64,000 bases of DNA. It comes from Toxorhynchites rutilus septentrionalis (lineage: Eukaryota > Arthropoda > Insecta > Diptera > Culicidae). The stretch lies in the NCBI RefSeq assembly GCF_029784135.1, contig NC_073745.1, forward strand, positions 163,567,328-163,631,327, written 5' to 3'. This document shows, piece by piece, positions 22,980 through 34,081 of the stretch; position 1 is the first letter of the stretch, and each line of letters starts with the position of its first letter. The notes under the pieces are model-generated. The model did not search any database. It worked only from the letters and a program-made list of their open reading frames with translations, and was not told the DNA's origin. Position numbers and translations under genes: made by a program.

Positions 22980-23892
22980 TGATTGAAAAACCACAAAACC
23001 AAATGTATTTGGTCACAGTGTTACATGGATAGAAAACATTCAATTAAACTCTTTCACATGAATATATTTTGAAAATTCCCAAAGGAACTGGCAGATTATT
23101 TTCAGTAACGATTAGATATTTCCACATTTTCCTCGATACTGGAAGCCCACCAGTGGTTAATGCCAACTCGATAACCATCTGTTAATAGCACTTGATTGAA
23201 ACATATTTGGTCACAGTGTTACATGGATAGAAAACATTCAATTAAACTCTTTCACATGAATATATTTTGAAAATTCTCAGAGGAACTGGCAGATTATTTT
23301 CAGTAACGATTAGTTATTTCCACATTTTCTCCGATACTGGAAGCCCACCAGTGGTTAATGCCAACTCGATAACCACCTGTTAATAGCACTTGATTGAAAC
23401 ATATTTGGTCACAGTGTTACATGGATAGAAAACATTCAATTAAATTCTTTCACATGAATATATTTTGAAAATTCCCAAAGGAACTGGCAGATTATTTTCA
23501 GTAACGATTAGATATTTCCACATTTTCCTCGATACTGGAAGCCCACCAGTGGTTAATGCCAACTCGATAACCACCTGTTAATAGCACTTGATTGAAACAT
23601 ATTTGGTCACAGTGTTACATGGATAGAAAACATTCAATTAAACTCTTTCACATGAATATATTTTGAAAATTCCCAGAGGAACTGGCAGATTATTTTCAGT
23701 AACGATTAGTTATTTCCACATTTTCCTCGATACTGGAAGCCCACCAGTGGTTAATACCAACTCGATAACCACCTGTTAATAGCACTTGATTGAAACATAT
23801 TTGGTCACAGTGTTACATGGATAGAAAACATTCAATTAAACTCTTTCACATGAATATATTTTGAAAATTCCCAGAGGAACTGGCAGATTATT
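22980..23892 (+). repeat. 198-bp satellite array in El-1b
   Basis: Head-to-tail monomers: the word GGAACTGGCAGATTATT recurs at 23083, 23282, 23480, 23678 and 23876, a period of 198-199 bp. Monomers differ by only a few bases and alternate between two variants (CCCAAAGGAAC and CCCAGAGGAAC). Confidence 0.9.
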
Positions 23893-24142
23893 GACATAGG
23901 ACTACGTCTTTCATTTCTATACCGGAGTGTAAAATCAAAGTTTCGAAAACGAAAGCGTTACGCCGGAGACCGAGATTTTGAGCGTTAATAGCTCCTAAAC
24001 AACTGAACGAAATGGTATGATAAACACTTCATTCGAAAGATAAAATGTCTACGCGTTATATACTTGTTACTTTTTAATCCAAAAACTTGTTTCAATAGTC
24101 TTAAAATTGCTTTCAAAACAGGCTATTGAAATCACCAATCGG

Positions 24143-24149
24143 TATATAA
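24143..24149 (+). promoter_or_regulatory. TATA box of the inverted El-1 copy
   Basis: TATATAA with CCACTCAGTT about 27-32 bases downstream, an insect TATA plus initiator arrangement. It points into the satellite array. The same pair exists in every El-1 copy. Confidence 0.5.
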
Positions 24150-24779
24150 GCGAGCGGCGCTCGGAAATCCACTCAGTTCTAATTGAACAGCGATTGGAGC
24201 ATGTTGTCGCTGTTGCGGTGAAGCTCTTTATTTATCATGAAAGCGCGGATGAAAGGTGTCACCAAGAGCCTGTTTGTGCACCCTAGGCCAGAAGGGAATC
24301 TATCAGGAGGAGAGTGATGCCACAAACGGTTCCCTGGGAAGACATCGCTACACACACATACACGCGCGGCTATTAACAGGTGGTTATCGAGTTGGCATTA
24401 ACCACTGGTGGGCTTCCAGTATCGAGGAAAATGTGGAAATATCTAATCGTTACTGAAAATAATCTGCCAGTTCCTCTGGGAATTTTCAAAATATATTCAT
24501 GTGAAAGAGTTTAATTGAATGTTTTCTATCCATGTTACACTGTGACCAAATATGTTTCAATCAAGTGCTATTAACAGGTGGTTATCGAGTTGGCATTAAC
24601 CAATGGTGGGCTTCCAGTATCGAGGAAAATGTGGAAATATCTAATCGTTACTGAAAATAATCTGCCAGTTCCTTTGGGAATTTTCAAAATATATTCATGT
24701 GAAAGAGTTTGATTGAATGTTTTCTATCCATGTAACACTGTGACCAAATACATTTGGTTTTGTGGTTTTTCAATCAATC

Positions 24780-27340
24780 GCAATTAACAGGATAGCTTCA
24801 GAAGATTATTCTTCCCCATCAGTAGGATATTTCCGTATCCAATATTGTATGCGCCCGCAATCGATTATTGCTCAGTCGCCGAAAGTTCCGAAGTCAGAGA
24901 GTTCATTCCCCTCTAGTTTGCCTTCCAAATTGCCATCGTAAACCACACCTTCTCTCGATTCAATCACACACAAAAAGCATACTTAAGCGATATTCTGGTG
25001 GTGAGACACATTCATTTTTCGTGAGGACATCGACAAGACAACATCGTTGCCTAACGTGCTGGAGGAGGTGGACGGCGAAGGATCGACACATACACGCGCA
25101 GAACTCTTTCCGTTAGGATGCCATTCAGCATCGAGAAAGTTCCGGAAAGATCTAATCATTGCTGGAAAATAATCTGCCAGTTCCTTTGGGAATTTTCAAA
25201 ATATATTCATGTGAAAGAGTTTAATTGAATGATTTCTATCCATGTAACACTGTGACCAAATATGTTTCAATCAAGTGCTATTAACAGGTGGTTATCGAGT
25301 TGGCATTAACCACTGGTGGGCTTCCAGTATCGAGGAAAATGTGGAAATAACTAATCGTTACTGAAAATAATCTGCCAGTTCCTCTGGGAATTTTCAAAAT
25401 ATATTCATGTGAAAGAGTTTAATTGAATGTTTTCTATCCATGTTACACTGTGACCAAATATGTTTCAATCAAGTGCTATTAACAGGTGGTTATCGAGTTG
25501 GCATTAACCACTGGTGGGCTTCCAGTATCGAGGAAAATGTGGAAATATCTAATCGTTACTGAAAATAATCTGCCAGTTCCTTTGGGAATTTTCCAAATAT
25601 ATTCATGTGAAAGAGTTTAATTGAATGTTTTCTATCCATGTAACACTGTGACCAAATACATTTGGTTTTGTGGTTTTTCAATCAATCGCAATTAACAGGA
25701 TAGCTTCAGAAGATTATTCTTCCCCATCAGTAGGATATTTCCGTATCCAATATTGTATGCGCCCGCAATCGATTATTGCTCAGTCGCCGAAAGTTCCGAG
25801 CTCAGAGAGTTCATTCCCCTCTAGTTTGCCTTCCAAATTGCCATCGTAAACCACACCTTCTCTCGATTCAATCACACACAAAAAGCATACTTAAGCGATA
25901 TTCTGGTGGTGAGACACATTCATTTTTCGTGAGGACATCGACAAGACAACATCGTTGCCTAACGTGCTGGAGGAGGTGGACGGCGAAGGATCGACACATA
26001 CACGCGCAGAACTCTTTCCGTTAGGATGCCATTCAGCATCGAGAAAGTTCCGGAAAGATCTAATCATTGCTGGAAAATAATCTGCCAGTTCCTTTGGGAA
26101 TTTTCAAAATATATTCATGTGAAAGAGTTTAATTGAATGTTTTCTATCCAGGTTACACTGTGACCAAATATGTTTCAACCAAGTGCTATTAACATGTGGT
26201 TATCGAGTTGGCATTAACCACTGGTGGGCTTCCAGTATCGAGGAAAATGTGGAAATATCTAATCGTTACTGAAAATAATCTGCCAGTTCCTCTGGGAATT
26301 TTCAAAATATATTCATGTGAAAGAGTTTAATTGAATGTTTTCTATCCATGTAACACTGTGACCAAATATGTTTCAATCAAGTGCTATTAACAGGTGGTTA
26401 TCGAGTTGGCATTAACCACTGGTGGGCTTCCAGTATCGAGGAAAATGTGGAAATATCTAATCGTTACTGAAAATAATCTGCCAGTTCCTTTGGAAATTTT
26501 CAAAATATATTCATGTGAAAGAGTTTAATTGAATGTTTTCTATCCATGTAACACTGTGACCAAATACATTTGGTTTTGTGGTTTTTCAATCAATCGCAAT
26601 TAACAGGATAGCTTCAGAAGATTATTCTTCCCAATCAGTAGGATATTTCCGTATCCAATATTGTATGCGCCCGCAATCGATTATTGCTCAGTCGCCGAAA
26701 ATTCCGATCTCAGAGAGTTCATTCCCCTCTAGTTTGCCTTCCAAATTGCCATCGTAAACCACACCTTCTCTCGATTCAATCACACACAAAAAGCATACTT
26801 AAGCGATATTCTGGTGGTGAGACACATTCATTTTTCGTGAGGACATCGACAAGACAACATCGCTGCCTAACGTGCTGGAGGAGGTGGACGGCGAAGGGTC
26901 GACACATACACGCGCAGAACTCTTTCCGTTAGGATGCCATTCAGCATCGAGAAAGTTCCGAAGTTCCGGAAAGATCTAATCATTGCTGGAAAATAATCTG
27001 CCAGTTCCTTTGGGAATTTTCAAAATATATTCATGTGAAAGAGTTTAATTGAAGTTTTCTATCCATGTTACACTGTGACCAAATATGTTTCAATCAAGTG
27101 CTATTAACAGGTGGTTATCGAGTTGGCATTAACCACTGGTGGGCTTCCAGTATCGAGGAAAATGTGGAAATATCTAATCGTTACTGAAAATAATCTGCCA
27201 GTTCCTTTGGGAATTTTCAAAATATATTCATGTGAAAGAGTTTAATTGAATGTTTTCTATCCATGTAACACTGTGACCAAATACATTTGGTTTTGTGGTT
27301 TTTCAATCAATCGCAATTAACGGGATAGCTTCAGAAGATT
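24780..27340 (-). repeat. 908-bp higher-order repeat, three copies
   Basis: Equivalent points lie at 24868, 25776 and 26684, exactly 908 bp apart. Each unit is a roughly 512-bp unique block (containing GCCCGCAATCGATTATTGC) plus two 198-bp monomers. The same unit occurs at 30850 and 31758 (also 908 apart) and in El-1d. The 82-codon open frame in the block is shared only because the block is duplicated. Confidence 0.85.
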
Positions 27341-28079
27341 ATTCTTCCCCATCAGTAGGATATTTCCGTATCCAATATTGGATGCATAAAACCTTGTGCC
27401 TCCAACGTAACGCTCTCGTTTTCGAAGTTCTCCAAATATTCATTCATTCAGAATGAATTCAGATTCAACTTCAAACAAATGATCTCTAAATCAACGATAG
27501 TCCTACGTCACCCTTGCGGTTATACCATAGATATAACCCACTTCCTGTTTTTTTTCAGTAACGATTAGTTATTTCCACATTTTCCTCGATACTGGAAGCC
27601 CACCAGTGGTTAATGCCAACTCGATAACCACCTGTTAATAGCACTTGATTGAAACATATTTGGTCACAGTGTTACATGGATAGAAAACATTCAATTAAAC
27701 TCTTTCACATGAATATATTTTGAAAATTCCCAGAGGAACTGGCAGATTATTTTCAGTAACGATTAGATATTTCCACATTTTCCTCGATACTGGAAGCCCA
27801 CCAGTGGTTAATGCCAACTCGATAACCACCTGTTAATAGCACTTGGTTGAAACATATTTGGTCACAGTGTAACATGGATAGAAAACATTCAATTAAACTC
27901 TTTCACATGAATATATTTTGAAAATTCCCAAAGGAACTGGCAGATTATTTTAAGTAACGATTAGATATTTCCACATTTTCCTCGATACTGGAAGCCCACC
28001 AGTGGTTAATGCCAACTCGATAACCACCTGTTAATAGCCGCGCGTGTATGTGTGTGTAGCGATGTCTTCCCAGGGAACC

Positions 28080-28180
28080 GTTTGTGGCATCACTCTCCTC
28101 CTGATAGATTCCCTTCTGGCCTAGGGTGCACAAACAGGCTCTTGGTGACACCGTTCATCCGCGCTTTCATGATAAATAAA
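28080..28180 (-). pseudogene. Possible histone H2A-derived segment in the El-1 right end
   Basis: Read downstream of the promoter, this stretch lines up loosely with the better H2A copies in El-2: GCGCGGATGAACGGTG against the codons for KSRSNRA, CCTGTTTGTGCA against the PVGRI region, and AAGGGAATCTAT against KGNY. It is too decayed to be sure. The same segment is present in the other El-1 copies. Confidence 0.3.
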
Positions 28181-28257
28181 GAGCTTCACCGCAACAGCGA
28201 CAACATGCTCCAATCGCTGTTCAATTAGAACTGAGTGGATTTCCGAGCGTCGCTCGC

Positions 28258-28264
28258 TTATATA
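28258..28264 (-). promoter_or_regulatory. TATA box in the right end of El-1b
   Basis: TTATATA on the plus strand (TATATAA on the minus strand) with an initiator-like CCACTCAG at 28231-28238 (minus). Equivalent sites: 16242-16248 (El-1a), 32725-32731 (El-1c) and 58404-58410 (El-1d). All would drive transcription inward. Confidence 0.5.
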
Positions 28265-28758
28265 CCGATTGGTGATTTCAATAGCCTGTTTTGAAAGCAA
28301 TTTTACGACTATTGAAACAAGTTTTTGGATCAAAAAGTAACAAGTATATATCGCGTAGACATTTTATCTTTCGAATGAAGTGTTTATCATACCATTTCGT
28401 TCAGTTGTTTAGGAGCTATTAACGCTCAAAATCTCGGTCTCCGGCGTAACGCTTTCGTTTTCGAAACTTTGATTTTACACCCCGGTATAGAAATGAAAGA
28501 CGTAGTCCTACGTCAAAATAACGTAGTCGCACCCGCCACGCCTTCGAAAAAACGAAAACCGGACTCCCAGCTCACTCAACCGCCAAAGGACATCCGCAAA
28601 AGACAGTTGGCCACAGACCAGCAGCCCACGTCGCCGCCAGACACCAGTCGGTCGAACCAGCGACCAGCTACCCCCTGGCATCCGACAGAAGCGAATAATT
28701 AAAAATGTATCCCACAATGCCTCACCTGAACCAACACACATCCACACATGTCGCTCCA

Positions 28759-28770
28759 CACCATACTACT
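28759..28770. repeat. Target duplication of the R1-like LINE, left
   Basis: CACCATACTACT, repeated directly at 37961-37972 after the poly(A) tail. Confidence 0.9.
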
Positions 28771-29363
28771 TAGCCGTGGAGTTGCCGGCCTAGAATAGCA
28801 CTTCGGGTCTTGGTCCCTGTCCCTGTCGTATGAGGCGACTTATCGGGTGACAACGCGAGTAAGGGCGCGATAAAGCCTATTGGAGATTGCACGGGGGAAA
28901 TACCGTGTACAGGAGCAACGCAAGGAGTGCCAAGCACATCAGGATCGACGCCAGTAAGATCCTGATTACGACATACTGGTTACGACATGGAAAATGGACA
29001 CGTTACGGAAACGATTTCAACACGACGCTGAAGGCTGACAGTCGTACTATCCTGTTCCCTGAGTAAGGAAGAGTGACACCTTCCTGAAACGGCGTGTGGG
29101 CTAATAGTGCGATTGCCCCCGTCCCGGTAATAACTTGGCAAGTCTTCGGGTACGTTCGATGCTCGTCTAGGCTCAGGCACTAGGTACTAGGCGTCAGATG
29201 TCACATTCCTGACTTGCGCTGATCTGGCTCTGAACACGGTCCCCATGAAGGACCGTGTCAACCCCGGCATGGCCTCACTGCTTGCATAGATAACCATGGG
29301 ATCACTGATAGCGACTATGTACAACGAGCGGAGATAGCGGCCCGAAGTTGGGACCTAACAGAC

Positions 29364-32300
29364 ATGAATACCTTCGAACAATTCAACAGACGAAACGACG
29401 GGAATGAAGACACACCAACAGGAGAGGCGAGCGTGTTCGCAAGGAGCGGTAAGCTCCAGAGATCACCAATTCGCAACCAGACAGCCATAGCGAATCCTAC
29501 AGGACACCAACAGGATCCACAACAAGGAGAGAGTAGCCTGATAGCCAACACCACCACTTCTTTAGAAGGGCTGCAGGTCGGGAGGTCAAGCTTGATGGAG
29601 GTCAAGAAAAAAGTGAATGAACTCTACGAGTTCATTAAGGACAAAAACAGGAAGTGGGTTATATCTATGGTATAACCGCAAGGGTGACGTAGGACTATCG
29701 TTGATTTAGAGATCATTTGTATGAAGTTGAATCTGAATTCATTCTGAATGAATGAATATTTGGAGAACTTCGAAAACGAGAGCGTTACGTTGGAGGCACA
29801 AGGTTTTATGCATCCAATATTGGATACGGAAATATCCTACTGATGGGGAAGAATAATCTTCAGAAGCTATCCTGTTGATTGCGATTGATTGAAAAACCAC
29901 AAAACCAAATGTATTTGGTCACAGTGTTACATGGATAGAAAACATTCAATTAAACTCTTTCACATGAATATATTTTGAAAATTCCCAAAGGAACTGGCAG
30001 ATTATTTTCAGTAACGATTAGATATTTCCACATTTTCCTCGATACTGGAAGCCCACCAGTGGTTAATACCAACTCGATAACCACCTGTTAATAGCACTTG
30101 ATTGGAACATATTTGGTCACAGTGTTACATGGATAGAAAACATTCAATTAAACTCTTTCACATGAATATATTTTGAAAATTCCCAGAGGAACTGGCAGAT
30201 TATTTTCAGTAACGATTAGTTATTTCCACATTTTCCTCGATACTGGAAGCCCACCAGTGGTTAATGCCAACTCGATAACCACCTGTTAATAGCACTTGAT
30301 TGAAACATATTTGGTCACAGTGTTACATGGATAGAAAACATTCAATTAAATTCTTTCACATGAACATATTTTGAAAATTCCCAAAGGAACTGGCAGATTA
30401 TTTTCAGTAACGATTAGATATTTCCACATTTTCCTCGATACTGGAAGCCCACCAGTGGTTAATGCCAACTCGATAAACACCTGTTAATAGCACTTGATTG
30501 AAACATATTTGGTCACAGTGTTACATGGATAGAAAACATTCAATTAAACTCTTTAACATGAATATATTTTGAAAATTCCCAGAGGAACTGGCAGATTATT
30601 TTCAGTAACCATTAGTTATTTCCACATTTTCCTCGATACTGGAAGCCCACCAGTGGTTAATACCAACTCGATAACCACCTGTTAATAGCACTTGATTGAA
30701 ACATATTCGGTCACAGTGTTACATGGATAGAAAACATTCAATTAAACTCTTTCACATGAATATATTTTGAAAATTCCCAAAGGAACTGGCAGATTATTTT
30801 CTAGCAATGATTAGATCTTTCCGGAACTTTCTCGATGCTGAATGGCATCCTAACGGAAAGAGTTCTGCGCGTGTATGTGTCGATCCTTCGCCGTCCACCT
30901 CCTCCAGCACGTTAGGCAACGATGTTGTCTTGTCGATGTCCTCACGAAAAAAGAATGTGTCTCACCACCAGAATATCGCTTAAGTATGCTTTTTGTGTGT
31001 GATTGAATCGAGAGAAGGTGTGGTTTACGATGGCAATTTGGAAGGCAAACTAGAGGGGAATGAACTCTCTGAGCTCGGAACTTTCGGCGACTGAGCAATA
31101 ATCGATTGCGGGCGCATACAATATTGGATACGGAAATATCCTACTGATGGGGAAGAATAATCTTCTGAAGCTATCCTGTTAATTGCGATTGATTGAAAAA
31201 CCACAAAACCAAATGTATTTGGTCACAGTGTTACATGGATAGAAAACATTCAATTAAACTCTTTCACATGAATATATTTTGAAAATTCCCAGAGGAACTG
31301 GCAGATTATTTTCAGTAACGATTAGTTTTTTCCACATTTTCCTCGATACTGGAAGCCCACCAGTGGTTAATGCCAACTCGATAACCACCTGTTAATAGCA
31401 CTTGATTGAAACATATTTGGTCACAGTGTTACATGGATAGAAAACATTCAATTAAACTCTTTCACATGAATATATTTTGAAAATTCCCAGAGGAACTGGC
31501 AGATTATTTTCAGTAACGATTAGTTATTTCCACATTTTCCTCGATACTGGAAGCCCACCAGTGGTTAATACCAACTCGATAACCACCTGTTAATAGCACT
31601 TGATTGAAACATATTTGGTCACAGTGTTACATGGATAGAAAACATTCAATTAAACTCTTTCACATGAATATATTTTGAAAATTCCCAAAGGAACTGGCAG
31701 ATTATTTTCCAGCAATGATTAGATCTTTCCGGAACTTTCTCGATGCTGAATGGCATCCTAACGGAAAGAGTTCTGCGCGTGTATGTGTCGATCCTTCGCC
31801 GTCCACCTCCTCCAGCACGTTAGGCAACGATGTTGTCTTGTCGATGTCCTCACGAAAAATGAATGTGTCTCACCATCAGAATATCGCTTAAGTATGCTTT
31901 TTGTGTGTGATTGAATCGAGAGAAGGTGTGGTTTACGATGGCAATTTGGAAGGCAAACTAGAGGGGAATGAACTCTCTGAGCTCGGAACTTTCGGCGACT
32001 GAGCAATAATCGATTGCGGGCGCATACAATATTGGATACGGAAATATCCTACTGATGGGGAAGAATAATCTTCTGAAGCTATCCTGTTAATTGCGATTGA
32101 TTGAAAAACCACAAAACCAAATGTATTTGGTCACAGTGTTACATGGATAGCAAACATTCAATTAAACTCTTTCACATGAATATATTTTGAAAATTCCCAG
32201 AGGAACTGGCAGATTATTTTCAGTAACGATTAGTTATTTCCACATTTTCCTCGATACTGGAAGCCCACCAGTGGTTAATGCCAACTCGATAAGCACCTGT

Positions 32301-34081
32301 TAATAGCACTTGATTGAAACATATTTGGTCACAGTGTTACATGGATAGAAAACATTCAATTAAACTCTTTCACATGAATATATTTTGAAAATTCCCAGAG
32401 GAACTGGCAGATTATTTTCAGTAACGATTAGTTATTTCCACATTTTCCTCGATACTGGAAGCCCACCAGTGGTTAATGCCAACTCGATAACCACCTGTTA
32501 ATAGCCGCGCGTGTATGTGTGTGTAGCGATGTCTTCCCAGGGAACCGTTTGTGGCATCACTCTCCTCCTGATAGACTCCCTTCTGGCCTAGGGTGCACAA
32601 ACAGGCTCTTGGTGACACCGTTCATCCGCGCTTTCATGATAAATAAAGAGCTTCACCGCAACAGCGACAACATGCTCCAATCGCTGTTCAATTTGAACTG
32701 AGTGGATTTCCGAGCGCCGCTCGCTTATATACCGATTGGTGATTTCAATAGCCTGTTTTGAAAGCAATTTTAAGACTATTGAAACAAGTTTTTGGATCAA
32801 AAAGTAACAAGTATATAACGCGTAGACATTTTATCTTTCGAATGAAGTGTTTATCATACCATTTCGTTCAGTTGTTTAGGAGCTATTAACGCTCAAAATC
32901 TCGGTCTCCGGCGTAACGCTTTCGTTTTCGAAACTTTAATTTTACACCCCGGTATAGAAATGAAAGACGTAGTCCTACGTCAAAACAATGTCCATACTAA
33001 GATAAAACATTTAGTCACAAGCATCAAATCGGCCGTTACGGCTGCTGACCGTGAACAGAAGGAGATGATCACGCGAGCAGAGGTTGTCGAAAAAGCACTC
33101 GCTGAAGCAAGGGTGAAGATGTCCGTCGAGATACAGGAGACGCCGAAGACGCCACGAAATCCACGATCGGACAAAAGGAAGAGGGATACCCCAGGGGATG
33201 AAGAAGACCTGAAGAAGGTTAAAAATGATAACCTGGGAAACAAAAAGGAAGGTGAAGGCAGTGGATGGCGCACTGTCGAAAAACAGACGGAGAAACGAAA
33301 GAAGAAAGAAGAAAAGAAGAAAGGGGTGCAGGAGACAAAAAAACCTAGGCCCCGACGCGAGCGTAGTAAGGGAGAGGCCCTGATCGTCGAGGTGAAGGAA
33401 GGAGTGACTTATGCATCACTCCTACGGAAAGTGAGGGACGATCCGGAGTTGAAAGAACTGGGAGAGAAGGTGGTGAAAACCAGGCGTACCCAGAAAGGAG
33501 AGATGCTCTTCGAGCTCAAGAGGGATCCGGCGGTCAAAAGTTCAGCCTTCAAGGAACTGGTTGCGAAGTCGCTCGGTGAGGAAGTGAAGGTGAGGGCTCT
33601 TTCCCAGGAATCAGTGGTCGAATGCAGAAATCTGGACGAAATCACGACAGACGAGGAGCTAAGGCGCGAGTTGATAGAACAGTGTAAGCTGGACAATACA
33701 CCAATGACGATCCGTATGAGGAAGGCGTATGGTGGTACGCAGACGGCGTCGATACGGCTCTCAACAGTCGCAGCCAATAAGATGGTAGAAACGACCAAAA
33801 TAAAAGTTGGCTGGTCGGTTTGCTCGCTGAAGATGGTGCCCCGGGTGACCAAGCGGATGGAGCGATGCTTCCAGTGCATGGGCTTTGGACATCAGGCAAG
33901 AAGCTGCACAGGCCCCGACAGGTCTGAACTGTGCAGGAGATGCGGTGAGAAAGGGCACGTTGCGAGAGACTGCACGAAGCAACCGAAATGCCTGCTCTGC
34001 AAACCAGAGAACGGCAGCGACCATGCGACAGGAAGCTTCAAGTGTCCCTCGTATAAGAAGGCGTTAGCAGAATCGCAGTAA
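29364..34081 (+). pseudogene. R1-like LINE ORF1, interrupted by El-1c
   Basis: 29364-29647 joined to 32986-34081 gives one frame of 460 codons without a stop. The inserted 3.3 kb splits a run of charged coiled-coil sequence (YEFIKDK / NVHTKIKH). The product is a nucleic-acid-binding LINE ORF1. It has a Ser/Gln-rich N-terminus, a long Lys/Glu-rich middle (residues about 130-230) and three knuckles near the C-terminus (CFQCMGFGHQARSC, CRRCGEKGHVARDC and CLLCK...H..GSFKC). The start is ATG 29364. The stop TAA at 34079-34081 overlaps the beginning of the ORF2 frame. Confidence 0.85.
29648..32981 (+). mobile_element. GACGTAG element El-1c (3.3 kb)
   Basis: Left end CAGGAAGTGGGTTATATC, right end GACGTAGTCCTACGTC, with AAAA on both sides (29644-29647, 32982-32985). 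Removing it rejoins the R1-like ORF1 in frame. It contains the 198-bp satellite (about 29880-32505) and two 908-bp higher-order units (equivalent points at 30850 and 31758), and ends with the inward promoter segment. No protein is encoded. Confidence 0.85.

Larger units (their letters stand above)
23893..27547 (-). mobile_element. Inverted El-1 copy nested in El-1b
   Basis: Begins GACATAGGACTACGTC (the right end, reversed) and ends with ATAACCCACTTCCTG (the left end, reversed). It splits a satellite monomer of the outer copy (GGCAGATTATT ... TTTTCAGTAACG) at a T-run. Flanking T counts are uneven (2 and 8), so the expected TTTT duplication is blurred. It carries three 908-bp higher-order repeats. 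Confidence 0.8.
22742..28514 (+). mobile_element. GACGTAG element El-1b (5.8 kb) with an inverted copy inside
   Basis: Left end CAGGAAGTGGGTTATATC with the 7-bp-stem hairpin at 22751-22771; right end GACGTAGTCCTACGTC at 28499-28514. AAAA on both sides (22738-22741, 28515-28518). Excision of the element plus one AAAA restores the ORF1 frame of the I-like LINE, so the ends are certain. It contains a satellite array (22980-23892), a complete inverted element (23893-27547), further satellite (27556-28036) and the promoter-bearing end. It has no transposase or other protein. Confidence 0.85.
21372..28702 (+). pseudogene. I-like LINE ORF1 (Gag-like, zinc knuckles), interrupted
   Basis: 21372-22741 plus 28519-28702 form one frame of 518 codons once El-1b and one AAAA copy are removed. 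The only internal lesion is an in-frame TAG at 21603-21605. The protein is a LINE ORF1 nucleic-acid chaperone. It has a basic N-terminal half, three cysteine motifs (CFKCWAFGHTKLKC, CGNCSEKHV..C and CIKCGSNEHSLASRSC, around residues 175-235), a coiled-coil-like Ala/Glu segment (around residues 295-345) and a Ser/Thr/Pro-rich tail ending at TAA 28700-28702. ATG at 21372 is the first in frame. The insertion replaces the tail with a few codons of transposon sequence. Confidence 0.8.

Noticed and set aside
25000..25090. H2A/H4-like reading of GGAGGAGGTGGACGGCG in the satellite block
   Set aside because: Only a short glycine-codon-like run; no further alignment to histones.
24868..27000. Repeated 82-codon open frame in the 512-bp block
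   Set aside because: It is conserved only because the block is duplicated; it lacks ATG context, codon bias and any known domain.
22980..28036. Regularly spaced repeats that might suggest a CRISPR array
   Set aside because: Units are 198-bp contiguous tandem monomers without unique spacers, in a eukaryotic genome.
22742..28514. Helitron explanation for the GACGTAG elements
   Set aside because: Ends are not TC...CTRR, insertion is not between A and T without duplication, and the hairpin is at the opposite side from the rule.
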